DNA of 64,000 nt from Parvibaculum sp. Its GTDB lineage: Bacteria > Pseudomonadota > Alphaproteobacteria > Parvibaculales > Parvibaculaceae. Every line of letters begins with the position of its first letter. Position 1 is the stretch's first letter. The notes under the pieces are model-generated. The model made no database searches. It saw only the letters and a list, made by a program, of their open reading frames with translations, and was not told where the DNA came from. Of this stretch, positions 42,369 through 50,237 are shown one piece after another. The DNA is taken from positions 124,001-188,000 of the forward strand of contig JAEPQD010000001.1 of NCBI GenBank assembly GCA_017642695.1. The letters run 5' to 3'. The position numbers and the translations under genes were made by a program.

Positions 42369-44876
42369 TTGACCGGCCCCGGAAACGGCACTTCGGAACG
42401 GAAGGAAGAAACGCGCGGCACGAAGCTGCCGCCGCGCGTCGAACGCCGCGTGCGCGCCTCGCGGGCTCTGCTGGTCTTCGAAGCATTGCTGCCCGCGCTC
42501 TGGCCCGCTGCGGGACTTGCCGGACTGTTCGTCGCGCTTGCGCTTTTCGGTTTCTTCTCGAGTCTGCCATCGGCGATCCACTGGAGTTTGCTGGCGGGTT
42601 TCGGCGCTCTCTTCGTCTGGCTGCTCTGGCGGGGCTTTCGCGACTTCAGCTGGCCGAGCCGGGCGGAGGCGCTCCGCCATCTCGAGAAATCGTCCGGCCT
42701 GCCGCATTCACCGCTTTCGGCCTATGAGGACGTCGCCGCCGCGAACACAGGCGACGAGGCGCTCTGGGCCGCGCATCGCCGCTGGATCACCGACCGGCTG
42801 ACGCGGCTCCGTCTCGGCCTGCCCGCCTCGATCCTCGCGGGTCGCGACCCCTACGCGCTGCGCGCGGCGGTGCTGCTGCTGCTCATCATCGCCATCGCAG
42901 GCACGGGACCCGGGCACCTCGCGCGCCTCGGCGATGCGCTTCTGCCCGGCGCGGCAGGCGCCCGCGCCGCGAACATCGAAGCCTGGATCACGCCGCCGGC
43001 CTATACCGGCAAGCCGCCGCTCTATCTCGAGCAGGAAAAGGACACGCAATCCGCCAGCGACAAACCCGTCACCGCACCGGAAGGCAGCACGCTGTCGATC
43101 CGCGTGCACGGGCTGAAGAATCCTCCCGTGCTCGAACGTCATGACGGCGAACGCGAACCGCCGGAGGAACTGGAGACGGTGAGCACCGGCAATTACGCGA
43201 TCGACGCGAGCCTCGACGAAAGCGCCGATGTGACGCTCACCGAAGGCGGGCGCATGATTCGCGCCTGGCGGATCAACGTCACGCCCGACGAACCGCCCGC
43301 CATCGAACTTGCCGAACCCATCGCGCAGTCGGCCTCGGGCGCACTGCGCTTCGCCTACAAGGCAAGCGACGATTTTGGCGTCGCCTCGGCGGAAGCACGT
43401 ATCGCGCTCGACAGAAGCCATGTCGAGGAACCTCAACAGAACATCGACACGCCGCAACCGCGCGTAAGTGCGCCGGACATCAATCTCAACCTGCCGACGC
43501 TCCGCCCGCGCGAAACGGAGGGCGAATCCTATGCCGAACTGACGGCGCATCCCTGGGCAGGACTGCCGGTGACGATCACGCTGGCGGCAACCGACGACCG
43601 CGGACAGGAAGGACTGGCCGAACCGGTGAACATGCTGCTGCCCGCGCGCGAGTTCACCAAGCCGCTGGCGCGCGCCATCGTGGAACAGCGCCGCCGTCTG
43701 GCGCTCGATCCACGCTCGGGCGCAAGCGTTGCGCGCTTCATCGACAACTTCACGCAGGACGCCGACCGCTATATCGAGGACAAGGTCGTCTATCTGTCCC
43801 TGCGTGCCGCCTACTGGCGGCTCACCGAAGCGGAACGCGATACGGATCTGACAGGCATCTACGATCTTCTCTGGTCGATCGCACTCAGGATCGAGGACGG
43901 CGACCTGTCGCTCGCCGAACGCGATCTGCGCGACGCACGCAAGGCACTCGCCGATGCGCTGGCGAACGGCGCGGGCGAGGAGGAAATCGCGCAGCTGATG
44001 CAGGAGTTGAAGGAAGCCTTCAACCGCTACATGGAAGCGCTCGCCGCACAGATGCAATCCGGCGACATGCCGATGACGAGCGAGTTTCCCGACGGCGATG
44101 TCGAGACCGTGGACCGGCAGCAGCTGCAGAACATGCTGGATGCCATCGGCGAACTGGCACAGAGCGGCGCGCGCGACCAGGCGCAGGCGATGCTCGAACA
44201 ACTGGAAAGCATTCTCGAAAACATGCAGGTGCCGACCGAGCAGGCGCGCATGACGCCCGGCGAGCAGGCAATGGCGGACGCCATCCAGGAAATGGGTGAG
44301 CTGATCGCGAAGCAGCGCGAGCTGATGGACCGCACCTTCCGCGAAATGGAAGCAATGCGGCAGGAAGGCGGCAGCGATGCGCAACCCGGCATGCCGAACG
44401 GCGACCACGAGGGGCTTGGCGCGCTGGGCGAGGAGCAGGAAGCGCTGCGCGAGGAACTGGCCAGGATCATGCGCAAGCTTGGCGAGGCAGGCGCGGAAAC
44501 ACCGGACGCGCTGGGACGGGCGGGCGATTCCATGGAGGATGCCGAAGAGCGGCTTGCGGTCGGCCGGGCCGATCGCGCGGCGGGATCGCAGGGCCAGGCC
44601 ATCGAACGCATGCAGGAAGGCGCCCAGGCTATGGCTGACAAGTTGATGGAAGGAAAATCGGGCCGCGGCCGCGGACGGGGTCAGGCGCGGACCGACCCCT
44701 TCGGCCGTCCCATGTCGCAATCGGGAACGCCGAGCGGCGAGGATGTGGCCGTTCCCGACAGGATCGACATGCAGCGCGCGCGGCAGATCCTGGAAGAACT
44801 GAGAGAGCGTGCACGGGAACTGGGCCGTCCCGAGATCGAGCTCGACTATCTCGACCGGCTGCTCAGGCGTTTCTAG
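42369..44876 (+). CDS. TIGR02302/DUF4175 family large membrane protein
   Basis: The 835-residue protein has two or three membrane helices near the N-terminus (ALLPALWPAAGLAGLFVALALFGFF, SLLAGFGALFVWLLW, RAAVLLLLIIAIAGTG). A long extracytoplasmic region of 300 residues with beta-rich repeats follows, then a helical Gln/Glu/Met-rich segment (LEQLESILENMQ, LMDRTFREMEAMRQEG) and a basic end with GRGRGRGQ. This architecture is unique to alphaproteobacterial TIGR02302 proteins of unknown role. The TTG at 42369 is preceded by GAGAGG; no ATG occurs before the first helix. It converges with cpdR (4-bp overlap). Confidence 0.85.
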   Translation: MTGPGNGTSERKEETRGTKLPPRVERRVRASRALLVFEALLPALWPAAGLAGLFVALALFGFFSSLPSAIHWSLLAGFGALFVWLLWRGFRDFSWPSRAEALRHLEKSSGLPHSPLSAYEDVAAANTGDEALWAAHRRWITDRLTRLRLGLPASILAGRDPYALRAAVLLLLIIAIAGTGPGHLARLGDALLPGAAGARAANIEAWITPPAYTGKPPLYLEQEKDTQSASDKPVTAPEGSTLSIRVHGLKNPPVLERHDGEREPPEELETVSTGNYAIDASLDESADVTLTEGGRMIRAWRINVTPDEPPAIELAEPIAQSASGALRFAYKASDDFGVASAEARIALDRSHVEEPQQNIDTPQPRVSAPDINLNLPTLRPRETEGESYAELTAHPWAGLPVTITLAATDDRGQEGLAEPVNMLLPAREFTKPLARAIVEQRRRLALDPRSGASVARFIDNFTQDADRYIEDKVVYLSLRAAYWRLTEAERDTDLTGIYDLLWSIALRIEDGDLSLAERDLRDARKALADALANGAGEEEIAQLMQELKEAFNRYMEALAAQMQSGDMPMTSEFPDGDVETVDRQQLQNMLDAIGELAQSGARDQAQAMLEQLESILENMQVPTEQARMTPGEQAMADAIQEMGELIAKQRELMDRTFREMEAMRQEGGSDAQPGMPNGDHEGLGALGEEQEALREELARIMRKLGEAGAETPDALGRAGDSMEDAEERLAVGRADRAAGSQGQAIERMQEGAQAMADKLMEGKSGRGRGRGQARTDPFGRPMSQSGTPSGEDVAVPDRIDMQRARQILEELRERARELGRPEIELDYLDRLLRRF

Positions 44877-45250
44877 GCGCCGTCGAGCACCGTCTGAACG
44901 CGCGTGACGAGTTCGTCGAGCGTGAAGGGCTTCAACAGAATATCGTGGATGATGGCGTCGAGCCCGTGCGCACGTTCGCGCTGGTCGGAGTAGCCTGTCA
45001 TCAGCATGATCCTGAGCTCGGATTGATCGCGCGAAGCGAGAAGCGCGAGCGAGACGCCATCCATTACCGGCATCAGGATATCGGTCAGCAGCAGATCGTG
45101 CGGCCGGTTCGCCTCGCGCGCGCGGGCGAGCGCGGCAAGCGCATCGCTGCCATCGCCGACGCCTTCGACTTCATGTCCCGCGCCGCGCAGGGCGCGCACC
45201 ACGAAGGTCAGAACGTCCGGCTCGTCTTCGGCGATCAGAATGCGCGCCAT
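44873..45250 (-). CDS. cpdR: Single-domain response regulator, CpdR
   Basis: The 125-residue receiver domain has acidic pocket Glu8-Asp9-Glu10 (LIAEDEPDV), phospho-acceptor Asp57 in LLLTDILMPVMDG, and Lys107 in ILLKPFTLDEL. The stretch LMTGYSDQRERAHGLDAIIHD is characteristic of CpdR, the Caulobacter regulator that loads substrates onto ClpXP when unphosphorylated and so controls CtrA degradation. It starts one base after the hpt stop, so it is co-transcribed with hpt. It ends 4 bp inside the convergent TIGR02302 gene. Confidence 0.88.
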   Translation of the reverse strand: MARILIAEDEPDVLTFVVRALRGAGHEVEGVGDGSDALAALARAREANRPHDLLLTDILMPVMDGVSLALLASRDQSELRIMLMTGYSDQRERAHGLDAIIHDILLKPFTLDELVTRVQTVLDGA

Positions 45251-45251
45251 C

Positions 45252-45797
45252 TCACCGCTCCACATAGCCGACAAAGGGAAGCTGACGATAGGCATGGGCG
45301 ACGTCCATGCCATAGCCAACGACGAAACGGTCCGGACATTCGAAGCCCGTGAAGTCGGCTTTCACGTCGACGGCAAGTTTTCCGGGCTTGTTGAGCAGCA
45401 CGCAGGTTCGCACACGGGCAGCGCCACGTGCACTCATGAGATCCTTGGCGAAGGCAAGCGTGCGGCCGGACTCGAGAATATCGTCGACAATCAGAACGTC
45501 GCGCCCGGCAATCGCGGCCTCGGTGTCACGAACGATGCGCACTTCGCCGAGCGATTGCGTGCCAGCGCCGTAGCTCGACAGGCTGATGAAATCCATGTCG
45601 GGTTCGGCACCCGCTTCATGCAGGGCACGCAGAAGATCGGCGGCAAAGATGAAACTGCCCTTGAGGATCGGGATGACGAGAAGATCGCGCCCCATCGAGG
45701 CGGCGATGTCCGCGGCGAGCGCGCGGACGCAAACGGCGATTTCATCGGCGGTATAGAGAACGGAGATACGGGCGCCGGCGGGCGCGAGACGGCTCAT
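45252..45797 (-). CDS. hpt: Hypoxanthine phosphoribosyltransferase
   Basis: The 181-residue purine-salvage enzyme converts hypoxanthine (or guanine) and PRPP to IMP or GMP. The PRPP signature VLIVDDILESGRTLAFA lies near residue 103. A conserved start LVIPILKGSFIFAADLLRAL is near residue 40, and GYGMDVAHAYRQLPFVGYVE is at the C-terminus. It lies between the zinc-ribbon protein and cpdR, with gaps of 3 and 1 bp, so this is one operon. The pairing with cpdR is of interest because purine nucleotide state and cell-cycle control could be linked. Confidence 0.94.
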   Translation of the reverse strand: MSRLAPAGARISVLYTADEIAVCVRALAADIAASMGRDLLVIPILKGSFIFAADLLRALHEAGAEPDMDFISLSSYGAGTQSLGEVRIVRDTEAAIAGRDVLIVDDILESGRTLAFAKDLMSARGAARVRTCVLLNKPGKLAVDVKADFTGFECPDRFVVGYGMDVAHAYRQLPFVGYVER

Positions 45798-45800
45798 CCG

Positions 45801-46700
45801 CTACTCGGCTGCCGGCGCTTCGGGCGCGGCATCCGTTGCGGGTTCGTCTTCGCTGCCGGAAACATCCCCCGCCGCGGCGACATCGGTCTCCTGCACGAAA
45901 CGCACCTCGATATCGCGCGATTCCGGCGGCGGGCTTGAAAGCCGTGTGATGAAGGACGTCGCCTCACTGGGAGGCAGCTCCGTCTCGGCAAGTGCAAAAG
46001 TCCAGTGGTAGAGTTCCTTCTGCTCCTCATCGAGCAGTCCGACGCGAAGACGCGGCAGAACCGCACGCTCGCCACTGACGTTCACGACCTCGCCCGTGAT
46101 CGCGAGGACGGGCAACCCTTCCTCGGTCTGACGTTCATAGGAGACGTTGCGGAATTCGAATCCGCGCAGATTGATCTCCTCGCCGACCGCCGCATAGACC
46201 TTCGTGGTCGCCGGCCACCAGGCGGCCACCCTGTCGCGATAGACCCAGCCGCCGCCAAGCGTTCCCGCGACGAAAAGCGCCAGCACCGTCCAGCCCGCCG
46301 CGATGAGCGCCCGGCCCCTCCGCATGGAGGCGGCGCGGCGAACCTCGGCCCGGAACCGGTTGCCGATATCGGCGGTGACGCTCTTCTTCGGCGCAGGCGG
46401 TGTCGCCTCGTCGGCAAAGACGACGTCGTCGGCATCGTCCGGCACCGCCTCGGCCTTGGCCGCTTCGGGAGCAGCTTTCGCCGGCGCATCCGCCTTTGGC
46501 TTCTCGCCGAAGATCTTCTTGCGGACCGGCGACCCGGTCAGCGGCAATGCTTCGCCCGCCGTCGGCGGCGCTTCGGCGGATTGTGGCTGCTGATGCCAGC
46601 TGTTCCCGCACTTCGCGCAGCGGACCTTGCGGCCCGACGGCTCGAAAGAAGCCGCGTCCACGGGGTAGCGCGCGGCGCAGGACGGACAGGTAATAATCAT
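45801..46700 (-). CDS. MJ0042 zinc-ribbon / DUF3426 membrane protein
   Basis: The 299-residue protein has an N-terminal zinc ribbon CPSCAARYPVDAASFEPSGRK followed by VRCAKCGNSW (two CxxC). A linker rich in Ala, Glu and Lys, a membrane helix near residues 138-158 (LIAAGWTVLALFVAGTLGGGWV), and a periplasmic DUF3426 domain (VYAAVGEEINLRGFEF, ITGEVVNVSGERAVLP) complete it. The fold resembles zinc-ribbon sensor proteins of alphaproteobacteria; its role is unknown. It is the first gene of the operon with hpt and cpdR, and starts at 46700, diverging from ftsE. Confidence 0.85.
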   Translation of the reverse strand: MIITCPSCAARYPVDAASFEPSGRKVRCAKCGNSWHQQPQSAEAPPTAGEALPLTGSPVRKKIFGEKPKADAPAKAAPEAAKAEAVPDDADDVVFADEATPPAPKKSVTADIGNRFRAEVRRAASMRRGRALIAAGWTVLALFVAGTLGGGWVYRDRVAAWWPATTKVYAAVGEEINLRGFEFRNVSYERQTEEGLPVLAITGEVVNVSGERAVLPRLRVGLLDEEQKELYHWTFALAETELPPSEATSFITRLSSPPPESRDIEVRFVQETDVAAAGDVSGSEDEPATDAAPEAPAAE

Positions 46701-46921
46701 CCAGACAACAATTCCAGCCGTTCGGGATACCGACAGGAGCCTCGCGGCGCGGGTCCGTCAGGACTATGCGCGAGCAGGCTCCGAGTGAGCCTATTGAAAG
46801 AACGCGCGTGGTTAAAGCCGGGTTAAAATCGGCCCGCATTCCCCCAATATCCGGCAGAAAACCGGGCTCCCCGAATGGGCGGCGCTGCATGGAGCCTCAA
46901 GTTCCGTGATACCGTCGCTGC

Positions 46922-47581
46922 ATGATTCGCTTCGAGAATGTGGGCATGCGCTACGGCATGGGACCGGAGGTTCTGCGTGATGTGAGTTTTCACCTCGCGC
47001 CGGCCTCGTTCCATTTCCTCACCGGACCTTCCGGTGCGGGCAAGACCTCCCTTCTGAAGCTGATGTTCCTGGCGAACCGCCCCTCGCGTGGCCTCATCAC
47101 CATGTTCGGCGAGGACATTGCGACCCTGCCGCGCACGGAACTGCCGCCATTGCGGCGCCGGATCGGCGTGGTGTTTCAGGAATTCCGGATGCTCGACCAC
47201 CTGACCACCTATGAAAACGTTGCCCTGCCGCTGAAAATCCAGGGCCGGAAGGAAGAGAGCTATCGCGACGATGTCGAGGAGCTGCTCGCCTGGGTGGGGC
47301 TCGGCGAGCGCATGAACGCGAAGCCGCCGACGCTGTCGGGCGGCGAGAAGCAGCGCGCCGCCATCGCCCGCGCCGTGGTGGCACAGCCCGACCTCCTGCT
47401 CGCCGACGAACCAACCGGCAATGTCGACCCCGAAATGGGCCAGCGGCTGCTCAGGCTCTTTGTCGAGTTGAACCGGCTCGGCACCTGCGTGCTGATCGCG
47501 ACGCATGACCGCGCGCTGGTCGAAAGCGCGGGCGCGCCCGAACTCGTGCTCCGCAATGGAGGGCTCACCGTCCGTGGCTGA
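46922..47581 (+). CDS. ftsE: Cell division ATP-binding protein FtsE
   Basis: The 219-residue ABC ATPase has Walker A GPSGAGKTSLLKL near residue 36, the signature LSGGEKQRAAIARAV near 138 and Walker B LLLADEPTGNVDPEM near 158. With FtsX it forms the membrane complex that activates peptidoglycan hydrolases at the division site. The ATG at 46922 begins MIRFENVGMRYG. It overlaps ftsX by 8 bp. The promoter is probably in the 220-bp gap shared with the divergent zinc-ribbon gene. Confidence 0.95.
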   Translation: MIRFENVGMRYGMGPEVLRDVSFHLAPASFHFLTGPSGAGKTSLLKLMFLANRPSRGLITMFGEDIATLPRTELPPLRRRIGVVFQEFRMLDHLTTYENVALPLKIQGRKEESYRDDVEELLAWVGLGERMNAKPPTLSGGEKQRAAIARAVVAQPDLLLADEPTGNVDPEMGQRLLRLFVELNRLGTCVLIATHDRALVESAGAPELVLRNGGLTVRG

Positions 47582-48548
47582 TCCACTCCGCCAGCCACCG
47601 CGCCCGCGCGGAACACATGGTCCCGCCCACGCCGACGAGGAACGCGGCCTCGGCGGCGCACTCGCCACGCTGCTGGTCGAGACAAGAAGCGTCATGCCGG
47701 CCGCGGGCGCGACAGGACTGCCGCTGATCCTGGTCGTCGCCGCGATGTGCTTCCTTGCGGGGCTCGCCCTCGGCGCGGCGCTTTCCGTAGGCGACAAGGC
47801 GGGCGAGTGGACCTCGGATATCTCGGGCTCGCTCACGGTCGAGTTGCGCCCCTCGAAGGAGATGGAGCCCGAAGAACAGATCGACGCGGTGATGGCGGTG
47901 CTCGCCGAAACGCCGGGCATTCTTTCGGCGACGCCGCTGCGGCGCGAAGACACCGCCGCCCTGCTCGAACCCTGGCTCGGCCAGGGCGCAGTGACGGACG
48001 ACCTGCCGCTGCCGCGCCTTGTCGATATTCGCATCGACCGTGAGACGCCGCCCGACATGTCGGCGCTCGCCATCGACATCGCCGCCGCCGCGCCAGGTGC
48101 CTCGCTCGACACGCACCGGCAGTGGCGAAGCGAGCTGATGAGCGCGGCGCGCTCCGCCGAATGGCTCGCCTATGGCGTGCTTGCGGTCGTTGCGGGCACC
48201 ACCATCGCCATCGTCGTCTTTGCAACGCGGGCGGGCCTTTCGGCCAACAGGGAAGTCGTGGAAGTGCTGCATCTGATCGGCGCGCGCGACAGTTTCATTG
48301 CTGCGGAAGTACAGCGGCACTTCCTGCATCTCGGGTTTCGCGGCGGACTGATCGGCACGGCACTCGCGGCGTTGACCTTTCTCGCGCTGGGGCTCGCTGG
48401 CGGCAGCGGCGACATGTTCCTGATCGCTGCCTCGGGACTCGCGGCGGAAAACTATCCTTTTCTTTTCACCATACCTTTCGCAGCCGCACTCGTGACAGTT
48501 GCGACCGCACGGTTAACCGTGTTCAGCACGCTGGAGCGCATGCTCTAA
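47574..48548 (+). CDS. ftsX: Cell division protein FtsX
   Basis: The 324-residue permease-like partner of FtsE has four membrane helices (about 44-66, 205-225, 258-278 and 295-316) and a periplasmic loop of about 130 residues between the first two (SVGDKAGEWTSDISGSLTVELRPS), where hydrolase activators bind. The GTG at 47574 has GGAGGG ten bases upstream and overlaps the ftsE stop, giving coupled translation. An ATG at 47556 lies 18 bases earlier without a ribosome binding site. Confidence 0.92.
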   Translation: MADPLRQPPRPRGTHGPAHADEERGLGGALATLLVETRSVMPAAGATGLPLILVVAAMCFLAGLALGAALSVGDKAGEWTSDISGSLTVELRPSKEMEPEEQIDAVMAVLAETPGILSATPLRREDTAALLEPWLGQGAVTDDLPLPRLVDIRIDRETPPDMSALAIDIAAAAPGASLDTHRQWRSELMSAARSAEWLAYGVLAVVAGTTIAIVVFATRAGLSANREVVEVLHLIGARDSFIAAEVQRHFLHLGFRGGLIGTALAALTFLALGLAGGSGDMFLIAASGLAAENYPFLFTIPFAAALVTVATARLTVFSTLERML

Positions 48549-48679
48549 AGGCCGGTTGCGGAGCGCTTTACTTGGGGCCGCCCGCACCTATCATGTGCGC
48601 TTGTCCCGCTGTGATAGGCTGAGGGCAGTGACCGGACCCCGGCGGAGACGAACCGGGACAAGCAAGGGCAAGAACGGCA

Positions 48680-49303
48680 ATGTCGGCCAGAGATACGCTG
48701 CGGCGGACGATTGGGCAGCGCATGACCCGCATCGCCGTGGGCCTTGCGGCGCTGCTGGCCGTTGTCTATGTCGGCGGCTTCTTTCTTTTCACGGCCCGGC
48801 TTGAGCGCACACCGCCCGTCGAAGTCCCGGTCGCCGACGGCATCGTGGCGCTGACGGGAGGGCCGGATCGCATCACCGCCGCCTACAGACTGCTGGAAGA
48901 AGGCAAGGGATCGCGACTGCTGATTACCGGCGTTCATCCAGACGTGACGGCCGCCTCGCTGAAGGAGATCGTGCCGGGTGCGGCACCGAAATTCGACTGT
49001 TGCGTGGATGTCGGTCACCGGGCCGAGAACACCATAGGCAACGCGGCGGAAACGGCCGAGTGGGTTCAGCGGCGCGATTACCGCTCGATCATTCTCGTGA
49101 CAAGCACCTACCATCTGCCGCGCGCGCAACTGGAACTCGGTCGCGCCATGCCCGGCGTCGAGATCAGTCCCTACCCGGTCTTCCAGGACACGCTGCATCT
49201 GGACGGCTGGTGGGCCTATCCCGGAACGACGCGGCTGCTGATTTCCGAATACACTAAATATCTGCTGACGCTGACCTATGGCCAGCCGCAGGCTCAGACC
49301 TGA
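48680..49303 (+). CDS. YdcF/DUF218 family membrane-anchored protein
   Basis: The 207-residue protein has one N-terminal helix (MTRIAVGLAALLAVVYVGGFFLF) and a DUF218 domain. Its VPVADGIVALTGGPDRITAAYRLLEEGKGSRLLITGV, ENTIGNAAETAEWVQRR and SIILVTSTYHLPRAQLEL are typical of ElyC/SanA/YdcF proteins, which affect envelope integrity and undecaprenyl-phosphate use. The precise role is unknown. It follows ftsX by 130 bp and precedes plsC by 20 bp, so the three may share transcription. Confidence 0.88.
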   Translation: MSARDTLRRTIGQRMTRIAVGLAALLAVVYVGGFFLFTARLERTPPVEVPVADGIVALTGGPDRITAAYRLLEEGKGSRLLITGVHPDVTAASLKEIVPGAAPKFDCCVDVGHRAENTIGNAAETAEWVQRRDYRSIILVTSTYHLPRAQLELGRAMPGVEISPYPVFQDTLHLDGWWAYPGTTRLLISEYTKYLLTLTYGQPQAQT

Positions 49304-49323
49304 AGCGAGGAAGGAAACCTGCT

Positions 49324-50067
49324 TTGCTCTTTCTTCGTTCCGCCGCCTTCAACCTGATTTTCTATGCGATGTCCGTGGTGATGGTGTTCGCCGCCTCACC
49401 GGCCTTCCTGCTGCCGCGCGGGGTGACTTTCTGGGCCATGGAAGTGTGGTCGCGCGCGACGCTCTGGCTGCTGCGCGTCGTTGCGGGCACGACCTACGAA
49501 ATACGCGGCAAACTGCCGGAGGGCGGCGTACTGGTTGCCTCGAAGCACCAGTCGATGTGGGACACCATCGTGATGACCGCAATCCTGAAGCGGCCCGCCA
49601 TGGTGCTGAAGCGCGAACTCCTCTGGATTCCCTTCTATGGCTGGTACGCGCAGAAGTCGCGCATGATCGCGATCGACCGGGGAGCGGGCTCGAGCGCGAT
49701 CCGCCGCCTTGTTGCGCAGGGCAAGGCCGCCATTGCCGGGGGGCGGCCCATCGTGATCTTCCCCGAAGGCACCCGTTCCGCGCCGGGCCACAAGCTCGAA
49801 TACAAACCCGGCATCGCCGCCCTCTACCGGCAGCTCGGCGTCGAGTGTGTGCCTGCGGCGGTCAATTCCGGCCTGTTCTGGGCACGGCGGGGCTTCGCGC
49901 GGAAGCCCGGCACCATCGTCCTCGAATTCCTGGAGCCGATCCCGGCGGGGCTCGACCGCAAGGCCTTCATGAGCGAACTCGAAACCCGTATCGAGACGGC
50001 GACGGCAAAGCTCGTGGGAGAAGCAGGCGGGCCTTCCGCGCTCGCGCCCGACCCTGTGGACAGATAG
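49324..50067 (+). CDS. plsC: 1-Acyl-sn-glycerol-3-phosphate acyltransferase
   Basis: The 247-residue membrane enzyme adds the second acyl chain to lysophosphatidic acid in phospholipid synthesis. The catalytic HxxxxD is visible as His75-Asp80 in ASKHQSMWDT. The FPEGTRSAPG motif is near residue 152, and a membrane helix lies at the N-terminus. The TTG at 49324 is preceded by AAGGA and begins the hydrophobic start; no ATG gives a better fit. Confidence 0.88.
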   Translation: MLFLRSAAFNLIFYAMSVVMVFAASPAFLLPRGVTFWAMEVWSRATLWLLRVVAGTTYEIRGKLPEGGVLVASKHQSMWDTIVMTAILKRPAMVLKRELLWIPFYGWYAQKSRMIAIDRGAGSSAIRRLVAQGKAAIAGGRPIVIFPEGTRSAPGHKLEYKPGIAALYRQLGVECVPAAVNSGLFWARRGFARKPGTIVLEFLEPIPAGLDRKAFMSELETRIETATAKLVGEAGGPSALAPDPVDR

Positions 50068-50237
50068 GCAGCGGCATCCTCGTGGAAACCGGGGATAACA
50101 GTAATTATATTGTAATTTCAGGTTCTTAGAGTCACTCGTGCCTGTGTCTTTTTCAGGTACGAAAGAAGAACATTTTGACGGCCGCGGGCGTGCTAGACTG
50201 CGCCGCTCCGCCACCGCAGAAAACGACCAAAGGCAAG

